This document shows, piece by piece, positions 6,527 through 15,320 of a stretch of 64,000 nucleotides of DNA. The position numbers and the translations under genes are program-made. This DNA is from Anaerovorax odorimutans (GTDB taxonomy: Bacteria; Bacillota; Clostridia; Peptostreptococcales; Anaerovoracaceae), in the NCBI RefSeq assembly GCF_024459955.1, contig NZ_JANFXK010000011.1, positions 1 to 64,000 of the forward strand, in the 5' to 3' direction. The notes under the pieces are model-generated. The model saw nothing but the letters and a program-made list of their open reading frames with translations, did no database searches and was not told the origin of the DNA. How positions within the stretch are numbered: position 1 is the first letter of the stretch; each line of letters begins with the position of its first letter.

Positions 6527-7756
6527 CTACTTTTCCTTACGATCCAGCCTTTTAATCTTTTTCCTGTCCGGCTCTTTCTCTCGGGAAACCACCTTTATTT
6601 CTTCGATAAATTCCGGTTTCTGCTCCGTCGGTTCTTTTTCCTGCAGCTCCTTATCTTCCCTGGCAATCTCTTCCTTGAAAGCCTTTTGATCTTCCTCAAG
6701 GGTTTTCTTCACCAGCTCAATCTTCTTCTCGTATTTGCGCCGGTTTTCCCGGTCGCCCGACTGAGTATAAATGTCCACCAATTCCTGCATGGTTTCAATA
6801 TGGCTGGCATTCATGGTCAGAACCTTTTTAAAGCTTGCAACCGCCTCGCTCTTTTTGCCGGTCATTTCATAGGCCACGCCCAAGTAATAATGCAGCGGCC
6901 ACCAGGTATTAAACTGGCTGTTTAAGAAAGGCTCCAGCTTTTCCCGGCCCTCTTCATAGCGGCCGGCTAAAACATCGTTATAGCCGCTCTCGATCTGGAT
7001 TGGACCCTGCAGCTGCTGCCTGCGCTTGCGGATTTCCTTTTTATCGGGACCGTTCCTGCTGAACCGGAGAAATTCCGCCCAGGTAAGATCCGCCTTGATG
7101 TATAGACCCATATTGAGATAAGCGTATCCCAAATAATAATATGCCTGTGCGAAACGCGGATGGGTTTCCGTGGTAAGTTCGAAAAAGTCCAGGGCCTCCG
7201 CCTTAAAACGTCCCACATATTCTTCATTGTGGCTGTTCTGATACATGGCCCTGCAGGCTCTGGCATAGCTGTACATCGCATGGAGATAATCCGGTTTCAT
7301 GCACAGCGCCGCCCGAAAATGGATACAGGCGTCATCCATAGCGCCCCGCTCCGCGGCATCGCGGCCTTCCTTCATCATCCCCTCGTACAGCTTGTAATTA
7401 TAAAGCCTGCCGAGGATCGCCACATAATCCCTGGTATGTTTGAAATGGGGATCGCAGCCCATGACCCAGGCCATGTTCTCCGCGATCACCAGCATCGGCA
7501 GCCCCTCCCCGCCGTCAAAGGCTTTCAGATCCTTTTTCCGCAGCGGAATCGGCACCCCTTTCAACAGGTCGCCCGCTTTTGATTCCTCGATAAATTTCGG
7601 TGAAAATTCATCAAACACAAACTTGCTCAGATATTTTTTGAAATACCGCCCGATACGATCCTCTCTGAGCTGAATATCCGCCTCGGAAGGGTCTCGGATA
7701 ACGGTCCTTGTAATGCCCATCGTCTGGGCCAGCGTTTTTTTCTTTTGTTCTGCCAT
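6527..7756 (-). CDS. Tetratricopeptide-repeat protein
   Basis: The 409-residue soluble protein (ATG at 7756, with AGGTGA before it) has an N-terminal region of about 110 residues and then TPR-like helical pairs. Clear examples are AQAYYYLGYAYLNMGLYIKAD and PLHYYLGVAYEMTGKKSEAV followed by SHIETMQELVDIY. The last 80 residues are a highly charged, coiled-coil tail rich in Glu and Lys. TPRs mediate protein contacts, and the partner is unknown. It follows two radical SAM genes on the same strand with a spacing of only nine bases, so it may work with them. Confidence 0.75.
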   Translation of the reverse strand: MAEQKKKTLAQTMGITRTVIRDPSEADIQLREDRIGRYFKKYLSKFVFDEFSPKFIEESKAGDLLKGVPIPLRKKDLKAFDGGEGLPMLVIAENMAWVMGCDPHFKHTRDYVAILGRLYNYKLYEGMMKEGRDAAERGAMDDACIHFRAALCMKPDYLHAMYSYARACRAMYQNSHNEEYVGRFKAEALDFFELTTETHPRFAQAYYYLGYAYLNMGLYIKADLTWAEFLRFSRNGPDKKEIRKRRQQLQGPIQIESGYNDVLAGRYEEGREKLEPFLNSQFNTWWPLHYYLGVAYEMTGKKSEAVASFKKVLTMNASHIETMQELVDIYTQSGDRENRRKYEKKIELVKKTLEEDQKAFKEEIAREDKELQEKEPTEQKPEFIEEIKVVSREKEPDRKKIKRLDRKEK

Positions 7757-7765
7757 ATTTTTCAC

Positions 7766-9265
7766 CTAAAGGATTGTCCATCCCTTTCTTTTAAATTTTT
7801 TAACTGCGTCGAAATTCATCGTTCGTTCCAAATCCATCTCCAGCATCGGCAGAAATCGGCTGCTGCGTCCCAACGCCTCAAAGAACTGGAGAAGGATTCG
7901 ATAGAGGTCTTCCTTTTTATGGGATCGATGCTGAAATCCCTGCGAATAATAATGCTCCGCCAGCTTTTCATAAAAATCAAAAGGCGTATCCGCAAGCTCC
8001 CGCGCCGCACTAGCGAGAGTAAGCTCAAAACCTCCCCGGTTGTAGTAGAGATCGAGAACTGTTTCAATCTGCTTCAGTCGGCATATCTCCTGAGCGGAAA
8101 TAAATTGATTGGAAATGATTTGATACGGCGCTTTGCTCATATATGTATAGCCGTATTTTTCCCCATCCCTTCTGATGGCGGTGCCTTTCAGAAGCTTGAG
8201 GAAACCCAGCTGGAGGTTGTCCGCTCCCAGAGCATACACATCGTTGAAGGAATGACGGAAGGTCCGGTAGTCCTCATATGGGAGCCCGGCGATCAGGTCC
8301 ACATGGATGTGACTGTTTCCCAGTTCCACAAGCCTGCTCACATTTTCCAGAACCTTGCCCACATCGCCCGACCTTCTGACTGCCCTGAGCGTCTCAGGAT
8401 TGGTTGACTGTATTCCGATCTCAAACTGAAAAAGACCCTTCCTAGCTCCGCGCAAAACCGCCAGCATTTCATCGTCCAGCAGATCGGCGCAGATTTCAAA
8501 GTGAAAGTTGGTGCTCCCGTTATCCCTGGCGATCAGATGGCGAAAAATATCCAGCGTCCGCTCTTTTTCCCAGTTGAAGGTTCTGTCCAGAAACTTTACC
8601 TGCCGGATTCCTTTATCCAGGAAGCAATCCAATTCCCGTTTTACCCGCTCCGTGGGCAGACTGCGAACCCGCTTGTCCAGCGACGATATGCAGTAGCTGC
8701 AATTAAAGGGACAGCCCCGGGAAGACTCATAGTAAATGACACGGTCCGTTTCATAGGGGAAATTTTCATAAGGAAAGGAAACCGCTGTGAAATCCACAGG
8801 CTGCGGCGATCCCTGATTGACAGAAATCGTGTCTTCGTCCCGATACACAAGACCCGCTGCCCGCTCGTAGGAAATCCCCTTTTCAAAAGCTTCACACCAC
8901 TGAGGAAAGGAAACTTCTCCCTCACCGGTGAGAATAAAATCTACGAAGGAATGCTCCCGCAGAAGCTGCTCCGCGTCATAGCTGACCTCCGGTCCGCCCA
9001 AAAGGATGGAAACCCGGGGACGGGCCTTTTTCAGATCCGCCGCCAGTTCCAGTATCTTTTCAATGTTCCATATGTAGCAGGAAAAGCAGACCGCGTCGCA
9101 GTCCGCCGTCACCAGCTCCGTAAAGATATAGTCTCTGCTGTTATTGATGGTAAACTCCCTGAGCTCTAAACTGCCGCAGGCTTCTTTTCCCGCCGCGTAC
9201 AGATATTTAAGCGCCAGATTGGAATGTACATATTTTGAATTCAGTGTGGTCAAAAGTACCTTCAT
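7766..9265 (-). CDS. B12-binding radical SAM protein (DUF4080 type)
   Basis: The 499-residue protein begins with a cobalamin-binding Rossmann-like domain (MKVLLTTLNSKYVHSNLALK, then LGGPEVSYDA). A radical SAM barrel with the iron-sulphur motif CPFNCSYC follows, and the C-terminal region matches the DUF4080 proteins found next to such domains. These enzymes cleave S-adenosylmethionine to make a radical, but the substrate of this family is not known. The ATG at 9265 has AAAGGA upstream; the longer frame to 9301 overlaps the preceding gene and is not preferred. It is co-directional with a second radical SAM gene. Confidence 0.85.
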   Translation of the reverse strand: MKVLLTTLNSKYVHSNLALKYLYAAGKEACGSLELREFTINNSRDYIFTELVTADCDAVCFSCYIWNIEKILELAADLKKARPRVSILLGGPEVSYDAEQLLREHSFVDFILTGEGEVSFPQWCEAFEKGISYERAAGLVYRDEDTISVNQGSPQPVDFTAVSFPYENFPYETDRVIYYESSRGCPFNCSYCISSLDKRVRSLPTERVKRELDCFLDKGIRQVKFLDRTFNWEKERTLDIFRHLIARDNGSTNFHFEICADLLDDEMLAVLRGARKGLFQFEIGIQSTNPETLRAVRRSGDVGKVLENVSRLVELGNSHIHVDLIAGLPYEDYRTFRHSFNDVYALGADNLQLGFLKLLKGTAIRRDGEKYGYTYMSKAPYQIISNQFISAQEICRLKQIETVLDLYYNRGGFELTLASAARELADTPFDFYEKLAEHYYSQGFQHRSHKKEDLYRILLQFFEALGRSSRFLPMLEMDLERTMNFDAVKKFKRKGWTIL

Positions 9266-9278
9266 GGAGTTCCTTTCG

Positions 9279-10151
9279 TTACAGCATACGGAACCGTTCA
9301 TCCTTGAGCATGTTGTGATCCTGCATAGCGCGCCTCAGAAGCCCGATCATCTTTTCTTTATCCTGCGGCAGATCGCCTCTCAGGGATACATAGTTGGATG
9401 CGTGATTGCTTCGGAATACGCATTTCTTTTTCACATCAATATTCTTCAGCATGAGCAGCGTCTCGGCCACAACCTCTTCTGCGGTAAGCAGCTGGAATTT
9501 TCCTGAACGCAGATCTTTCTGCAGCGGAACGTCCGGCTCTACCATGAGAGTGAGCAGACCCACATAGGAAGGCTCCATTTCGCTGATCATGGTTCCTGTC
9601 TGGATCGCGTGATCCTCCCAGCCGTCCCTTCCTCCCATTCCGGAGATGAAGGTTACGGAAGCTTTGATGCCGGAGGCTTCAATTTTCTGTACGGCCTCGA
9701 TGATCTCCGCTCTTGTAGCACCCTTGCAGATATCCGTCAGCACCTTGTCGCTGCCGGATTCGGCTCCGATGTAGATGATGCTCACGCCGTTTTCATAGAG
9801 CTCTTTCAGCTCTTCCGGCGTTTTATGAAGCACATCCTTGGGAGAACCGTATACCGTTACCCGTTCACATTCGGGGAACAGCTTGTGGATATGGTTTAAA
9901 ATACGCAGCAGTTTAGCATTGCTCAGTACCAGGGCATCGCCGTCGGCCAAAAAGATCCGTTCTACCCGCCGGTAACGCTGACGGGCCATATCCAGATCTT
10001 CCAGCACTTCCTCCGGATTTCTCACCCGGAATTTTTTGTCCTTGTACATGCTGCAGAAGGTACACTTATTATGGGAACAGCCGATGGTCACCTGGACGAT
10101 CAGACTGTACGCTTCACTTGGCGGTCTGAAAATATTTCCTTCATATCTCAT
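9279..10151 (-). CDS. Radical SAM protein with a CX4CX2C cluster motif
   Basis: The 290-residue protein has the iron-sulphur site GCSHNKCTFCSMYKDKKF. Here the first two cysteines are four residues apart instead of three, a spacing characteristic of one radical SAM subfamily. FLADGDAL and YIGAESGSD are the following SAM-binding strands. The C-terminal motif FRSNHASNYVSLRGDLPQDK is typical of the same subfamily. Substrate unknown. It lies 15 bases downstream of argS and just before the B12 radical SAM gene. Confidence 0.85.
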   Translation of the reverse strand: MRYEGNIFRPPSEAYSLIVQVTIGCSHNKCTFCSMYKDKKFRVRNPEEVLEDLDMARQRYRRVERIFLADGDALVLSNAKLLRILNHIHKLFPECERVTVYGSPKDVLHKTPEELKELYENGVSIIYIGAESGSDKVLTDICKGATRAEIIEAVQKIEASGIKASVTFISGMGGRDGWEDHAIQTGTMISEMEPSYVGLLTLMVEPDVPLQKDLRSGKFQLLTAEEVVAETLLMLKNIDVKKKCVFRSNHASNYVSLRGDLPQDKEKMIGLLRRAMQDHNMLKDERFRML

Positions 10152-10166
10152 GAAATTCTGCTCTCC

Positions 10167-11882
10167 TTACATTTTCTCCGGAGCCTGGATGCCCAAAAGC
10201 CCAAGTCCGTTTTTAATGGTGTTCTTGGCCGCAATGACCAAAGCGACCTTCGCGATCTTCTCCGCTTCATTATCCACCAGAACGTGTTCGTCGTGATAGA
10301 AACGGTTGAAAGCCTGCGCTATATTCACAATATGCCTTGTTACGATGGAAGGTTCATATTTGTCTCCCGCTTCTTTGACTGCTGCCGGGAAGGCATAGAT
10401 CAGCCTCGCCAGATCATAGGCGCTGTCACCCGTGATATAGCTGGTGTCCACGTCTCCGGCCTTGGCCCTGGAAACTACCTCCTCACCTGCTTTTCTCAGT
10501 ACGCTGGCCGCTCTGGCGTGGGTGTACTGAACATAGGGTCCGGTCTCGCCTTCAAAGTTGAGGACTTTATCCCAGGAGAACACGTAATCCTTGATCCGGT
10601 TGTTGGAAAGCTCCTGGAACATAACGGCTCCGATGCCGACCATTTTAGCGGTCTCATCGATGCTGTCCGTATTTACGTTCTTTTCCTTAATGATCTCTCT
10701 GGTTTGGTCTACCGCTCTGTTGAGAACATCCTCCAGGAATACGACTCTGCCTTCTCTGGTGGACATGGTTCCGTCTTCCAGGCTCACAAGGCCAAACGGA
10801 ATATGCACGCAGTCCTGAGCCCAGTCATAACCGAGAAGCTCTACAATCTTGATCCACTGCTGGAAATGCAGATTCTGCTGGGAAGCTACCACATAGATGT
10901 TTTTATAGAAATCGTAGTGCTCTTTTCTGTAAACGGCAGCCGCGATATCTCTGGTGATATACAAAGTAGAACCGTCGGATTTGGTAATCAGAGCCGGCGA
11001 CATGCCGTATTCCTCCAGATCTACAATCTGAGCGCCTTCGGATTCCTTAAGCAGACCCGCGTCCTTCAGCTCCTGTACGAAGCGGGGCATCTTGTCGGAA
11101 TAGAAGCTCTCACCGGCATAGGAGTCGAATTCAATACCCAGCATATCGTATACGCGGGTGAATTCCTTCAGACTCTCGTCCCGGAACCACTGCCACAGCT
11201 CCACTTCTTCCGGTTCGCCCTTTTCCAGTCTGGTAAAGATGTCTCTGGCTTCCTGGTCCAGGCTCGGGTCGTTTTCAACTTCCACGTGGAACTTGGTATA
11301 ATAGGAAAGGAGCGTCTTGATCGGTTCGTTGATAACGTCTTCCTTGTTTCCCCATCTTCTGTAAGCGCAGATCATCTTTCCGAACTGGGTTCCGTAGTCG
11401 CCCAGATGGTTGATGCGCACTGTGTCATAGCCCAGAAAATCGTAGATTTTGTAGATGGAATTACCGATTACCGTACTTCTGATATGGCCGATATGGAACG
11501 GCTTGGCAATATTAGGGGAAGAATATTCCACAATGACAGTCTTACCCTGACCCATATCGCTGCGTCCAAAATCATCGTCCTTTTCAATCACTTCACCCAG
11601 AGTGTCCTTTACATAGACATCTCTGGAAAGGAACATATTCACGTAAGCGTTTACCGGTTCTACCTTCGCAAAGATCGGATCGTCCTTTATCTTTTCCGCA
11701 ATGTCCTTAGCAATCATCGGCGGGGCCTTACGCAGGACCTTAGCCAGACGGAAACACGGAAACGCATAGTCTCCCATTTTTCCATCGGCGGGAACTTCCA
11801 CCATATTCTGCAGTTCTTCGGTCGTAAGACCTTCCACAGCCGTGCTCAAAAGCTGTGCAATCTTTTCTTTGTAGTTAATCAT
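10167..11882 (-). CDS. argS: Arginyl-tRNA synthetase
   Basis: The 571-residue class I synthetase has the ArgS-specific N-terminal Add-1 domain, the HIGH motif in SPNIAKPFHIGHIRST (about 123-138), a KMSKS-equivalent MSTREGRVV and a C-terminal DALR anticodon-binding domain (FEGETGPYVQYTHARA to the C-terminal helices). It charges tRNA-Arg in the cytoplasm. Its start overlaps the end of the DUF523 gene by eight bases. There is no room for a T-box leader, so it is expressed from the upstream operon. Confidence 0.95.
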   Translation of the reverse strand: MINYKEKIAQLLSTAVEGLTTEELQNMVEVPADGKMGDYAFPCFRLAKVLRKAPPMIAKDIAEKIKDDPIFAKVEPVNAYVNMFLSRDVYVKDTLGEVIEKDDDFGRSDMGQGKTVIVEYSSPNIAKPFHIGHIRSTVIGNSIYKIYDFLGYDTVRINHLGDYGTQFGKMICAYRRWGNKEDVINEPIKTLLSYYTKFHVEVENDPSLDQEARDIFTRLEKGEPEEVELWQWFRDESLKEFTRVYDMLGIEFDSYAGESFYSDKMPRFVQELKDAGLLKESEGAQIVDLEEYGMSPALITKSDGSTLYITRDIAAAVYRKEHYDFYKNIYVVASQQNLHFQQWIKIVELLGYDWAQDCVHIPFGLVSLEDGTMSTREGRVVFLEDVLNRAVDQTREIIKEKNVNTDSIDETAKMVGIGAVMFQELSNNRIKDYVFSWDKVLNFEGETGPYVQYTHARAASVLRKAGEEVVSRAKAGDVDTSYITGDSAYDLARLIYAFPAAVKEAGDKYEPSIVTRHIVNIAQAFNRFYHDEHVLVDNEAEKIAKVALVIAAKNTIKNGLGLLGIQAPEKM

Positions 11883-12318
11883 TTTCTGGATTCTCCTTTT
11901 CCGTAATAATATCTATCTGATCTTTTTTCAGCAGCCTGGCCAGGTATCCGTCTCCCTTTGTCAGTCTGTCTGAAAATGTTCCGTCATAAATCCGCCCTTT
12001 GCCGCAGGAAGGGCTCTTGGCCTTGAGAATAGCCCCTTCGATGGGCTCGCCGGCATCTGCGGCAGCCTTCTTTGCCAGCTCATAACACGCTCTGGCTCCG
12101 CGGTCAAAGGCTTCTGTCAGATCCTTTCCCTCGCTGTCCACAACCTTACTGCCGCGGATCTCCGCCGGCGGCCGCGGCGCGGGAAGTCCCGCCTGAGTCT
12201 CCGGGCACACCGGTATATGGCTATGGGTGCGCGCGAAATCCACGACCCACTGACAGCGATTGTTTCCTCCGTTATATTTGCAGTTTTCGCCCAGCAGACA
12301 GGCACTGATGATATACAT
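11875..12318 (-). CDS. DUF523 / TudS-type thiouracil desulfidase family protein
   Basis: The 147-residue protein has the family's conserved cysteines: SACLLGENCKYNG at the N-terminus, VCPE at about 38 and SPSCG at about 109. Characterised members bind an iron-sulphur cluster and remove sulphur from 2-thiouracil, a breakdown product of thiolated tRNA. Activity here is inferred from the family. The gene is embedded in a translation and DNA-maintenance block between mutS2 (10-base gap) and argS (overlap). Confidence 0.82.
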   Translation of the reverse strand: MYIISACLLGENCKYNGGNNRCQWVVDFARTHSHIPVCPETQAGLPAPRPPAEIRGSKVVDSEGKDLTEAFDRGARACYELAKKAAADAGEPIEGAILKAKSPSCGKGRIYDGTFSDRLTKGDGYLARLLKKDQIDIITEKENPEND

Positions 12319-12328
12319 ACCGCCACCT

Positions 12329-14707
12329 CTATTTCAGGGACACGACCGTAACGCCGTCCCCGCCTTCATCGAATTTTCCCTTGCGAAAGCCTTTTACATG
12401 TCTGTGACCGCGCATCATGTCCTGCAGTCCTTTCTTGAGGATGCCTTCGCCCCGGCCGTGGATCACAGTCACTTCTTTCAGCCCCGCCATCGTGGCATCG
12501 TCCAGGTATTTGTCCACATCCATGCTGGCATCGTCCAGGTTCTTTCCCCGCACGTCAATGGAAATGGAAATATTCTGCGCTTTGTTCTTATACATATTAC
12601 CGTAATTCTTTTTGACCTTTTTCGGCCGGTTGATATCCAGAGCGCCGCCTTCGATAAGCATGATATCATCCAGCTTGACCTTTGCCTTGAGAATTCCCAC
12701 CTGTACGGTCAGTTCCCCTTTGTCATCCGGCAGCGATACGATTTCTCCTTTTTGATCCAGGCTTAATACCTTGACCCGGTCTCCCAGCTTCAGATCTTCG
12801 GGAGCCACCGGATTGTCGTTGACTTCACGGATGACCTTTTCTCTGTATTTACCGGCGGCGTCTTTAATTCGCTTTCGGTTTTCATCAAATTTTTTATTTC
12901 TCTGTCCCAGGCTCTCCAGCTTCGTCAGCTCCCGCAGCTCTTCCTGAACCTCCTGGGAAACGTCCCTGGCTTCCTGAATGATCTGTCTGGCCTCCGCTTT
13001 GGCCTGGTTGAGTATCTTTGTCTTCTGTTCTTCCAGCTTTTTCGCCTGTTTGTCCAGCTCTTCCTTCTGCTTTTTCATGGCGATGTTGAGCATGACAGCC
13101 TCATCCCGCTCTTCCTCGGCGGCTTTTCGGTCGGCTTCCAGTTTGGAAATGACTTCCTCGAACTGGATATCGCCTCCATCCAAGAGCCTCCTGGATTTTT
13201 CGATAATCGCCTCAGGCAGTCCCAGCTTTTTGGATATCTCAAAGGCATTGGATTTGCCCGGTACTCCGATAGCCAGCCGGTAGGTGGGGCTCAGCGTCTC
13301 CACATCGAACTCCATGGAAGCGTTTTCAACGCCATCTGTGGAAATGGCGTATTTTTTCAGCTCCGTGTAGTGGGTGGTGGCAATGGTTTTGGCCCCTTTT
13401 TCATAGAGGCTTTCCAAAATGGAAATGGCAAGAGCCGCGCCCTCTGTGGGGTCGGTTCCCGCGCCCAGTTCGTCCACCAGCACCAAGCAGTCCTCGCCCG
13501 CGTTGGCTACGATGTCCACGATGTTGGTCATGTGGGAAGAAAAGGTGGACAGGCTCTGTTCAATGCTCTGTTCGTCGCCGATATCAGCGAAGATTTCCCG
13601 AAAGACCGGAATTCTGCTGCCGCTGGCCGCCGGGATATGCAGCCCCGTCTGCGCCATCATCGACAGCAGGCCTACGGTTTTTAAGGTAACGGTCTTTCCT
13701 CCCGTATTGGGCCCTGTTATAACCAGTGTATTATACGCATTGCCAATCGCAACATTGATCGGCACTACTTTTTTTACATCAATGAGCGGATGTCTGGCTT
13801 CTTTCAGAACCAGCTCGCCGCCCTGACTGACTGACGGTTCTTCTCCGTGCTGCAGGACAGAAAGTTTTCCTTTGGCCATAATCACATCCAGCTGTACCAG
13901 CAGCTTCTGGTTGTTGAGCAGATCGTGGTAATGCTCGGAGACCTGTTCCGTAAGCTCCGCCAGAATTCGCTCAATCTCAGCCTTTTCCTGCAGCTCCAGC
14001 TGACGCAGCTCGTTGTTGAGATTGACGATCACCTGGGGCTCAATAAACACCGTAGCGCCGGTAGCGCTCTGATCGTGAACGATTCCCGGAAACCGCCCGC
14101 GGTGTTCGGCTTTGACCGGGATCACATAACGACCGTCCCGGACCGTAACGATGGAGTCCTGCAAAAGCGTCTTATTGTCGGAGGAATTGATGATCTGATT
14201 GATCCTCGCCTTCAGGGCGTCGTTCTGCCGCAGAATGGATCTGCGGATATTTTTCAGTTCCGGGCTGGCATTATCGGCCATCTCGTCTTCCGAAAGGATA
14301 CAGCGGTCAATCTCGTCCTCCAGTTTTTTATGCACTGCGATCACTTCCGCAATGCTCTCAATGATCGGCAAAGGAGGAAGGTCGCTCTTAAGAAAGGTAA
14401 TCACACGTCTGGCCAGCGCCAGGTTATAGAGTACCTGCAGCAGCTGTTTCATCGTCAGACTGCCGCCTTTGCGGGCCCGGTGCAGACTGTCCTCAATATC
14501 ATAAAAACCACCGAGCGGCAACGGTCCTTTGTGGACGATCAGTTTCACCGCTTCTGTGGTTTCCGCAAGCATGTCCCGTATTACGGGCACGTCATGAAAA
14601 GGCACAAGCTCTGAAATGATTTTCTTAGCCATTTCAGAGCCGGCCTGCTCCTCTAGTTTTGCCTTGATCTTGTTATATTCTAAAACATTGATCGATTTTG
14701 TTTTCAT
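12329..14707 (-). CDS. mutS2: MutS2 family ATPase/nuclease
   Basis: The 792-residue protein lacks the mismatch-recognition domains of MutS. It has the core and clamp, the Walker A GPNTGGKT (about 332-339), Walker B DELGAGTDPTEG, a long coiled coil (about 510-640) and the C-terminal Smr domain (IDVRGKNLDD, then VIHGRGEGILK). MutS2 binds branched DNA to restrain recombination and rescues collided ribosomes in Bacillus. The neighbouring zapA-mutS2 and pheST order is common in Clostridia. Confidence 0.95.
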   Translation of the reverse strand: MKTKSINVLEYNKIKAKLEEQAGSEMAKKIISELVPFHDVPVIRDMLAETTEAVKLIVHKGPLPLGGFYDIEDSLHRARKGGSLTMKQLLQVLYNLALARRVITFLKSDLPPLPIIESIAEVIAVHKKLEDEIDRCILSEDEMADNASPELKNIRRSILRQNDALKARINQIINSSDNKTLLQDSIVTVRDGRYVIPVKAEHRGRFPGIVHDQSATGATVFIEPQVIVNLNNELRQLELQEKAEIERILAELTEQVSEHYHDLLNNQKLLVQLDVIMAKGKLSVLQHGEEPSVSQGGELVLKEARHPLIDVKKVVPINVAIGNAYNTLVITGPNTGGKTVTLKTVGLLSMMAQTGLHIPAASGSRIPVFREIFADIGDEQSIEQSLSTFSSHMTNIVDIVANAGEDCLVLVDELGAGTDPTEGAALAISILESLYEKGAKTIATTHYTELKKYAISTDGVENASMEFDVETLSPTYRLAIGVPGKSNAFEISKKLGLPEAIIEKSRRLLDGGDIQFEEVISKLEADRKAAEEERDEAVMLNIAMKKQKEELDKQAKKLEEQKTKILNQAKAEARQIIQEARDVSQEVQEELRELTKLESLGQRNKKFDENRKRIKDAAGKYREKVIREVNDNPVAPEDLKLGDRVKVLSLDQKGEIVSLPDDKGELTVQVGILKAKVKLDDIMLIEGGALDINRPKKVKKNYGNMYKNKAQNISISIDVRGKNLDDASMDVDKYLDDATMAGLKEVTVIHGRGEGILKKGLQDMMRGHRHVKGFRKGKFDEGGDGVTVVSLK

Positions 14708-14716
14708 TTGTTTCCT

Positions 14717-15307
14717 TTATTCCATATTTCGTCTGTACGTCTCCAGCTCTTTTTTCAGCTGAAGATTTTCCATCTGAAGGTCAAAGAAACTGTTTTCAAG
14801 CTCTTTACATTTTGCCTCGGCCTCTTCGATGGCCTCCTGAGCTTTCTTTTTGGCTTCCTCCAAAGTCTGCTGTGCCGCCTTCTGCAGCTCGTCCTGCAGT
14901 TTTTCAGCCGCCATCTTGAGCTCCTGGATCTCGCGTTCTTTTGCCGCGACCTTTCGAGTCATCTCGTCACGCTGATTCGCAACACCCTGGTTTTCCTCCT
15001 TGTACTGGAGAAAATTCTTTTTGGATTCGTCCCACAGCTGAACATAATGCTGCGCATCCTTTTCCAGCTGGACATTGAGCTTTTTCAGTTCTTCAACCTC
15101 ATCCCTGCTTACAAAACTTTCATCGGCAATATTGACCGCCGATAAAACTGCCAGGTCGGTAACAGAGCAGGATGGTGCCGCACTGGCAATCTCGTGCATC
15201 TGGTTATCCACATAAGCAGCCACTTTCACGATCTGCTCCCTGGGCTTTTCACCGGATATCACATACTCCTGTCCGTAGATCTTTACACTTACTTTGTTGC
15301 TTTCCAC
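14717..15307 (-). CDS. zapA: ZapA-type FtsZ-associated protein with extended coiled coil
   Basis: The 196-residue protein opens with the ZapA head (KVSVKIYGQEYVISGEKPRE, then VAAYVDNQMHEI; about residues 5-45). ZapA tightens FtsZ filaments at mid-cell. A very long coiled coil rich in Glu, Lys and Ala follows to the end. Usual ZapA proteins have about 85-110 residues, so the coiled coil is about twice the normal size. It lies 13 bases after pheT and 9 before mutS2. Confidence 0.85.
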   Translation of the reverse strand: MESNKVSVKIYGQEYVISGEKPREQIVKVAAYVDNQMHEIASAAPSCSVTDLAVLSAVNIADESFVSRDEVEELKKLNVQLEKDAQHYVQLWDESKKNFLQYKEENQGVANQRDEMTRKVAAKEREIQELKMAAEKLQDELQKAAQQTLEEAKKKAQEAIEEAEAKCKELENSFFDLQMENLQLKKELETYRRNME

Positions 15308-15320
15308 AGCGTACCTCCCC

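Noticed and set aside
10071-11906. A 611-codon open frame on the plus strand
   Set aside because: It lies antisense to argS, which has full family motifs. The frame is a by-product of codon bias and has no recognisable domain.
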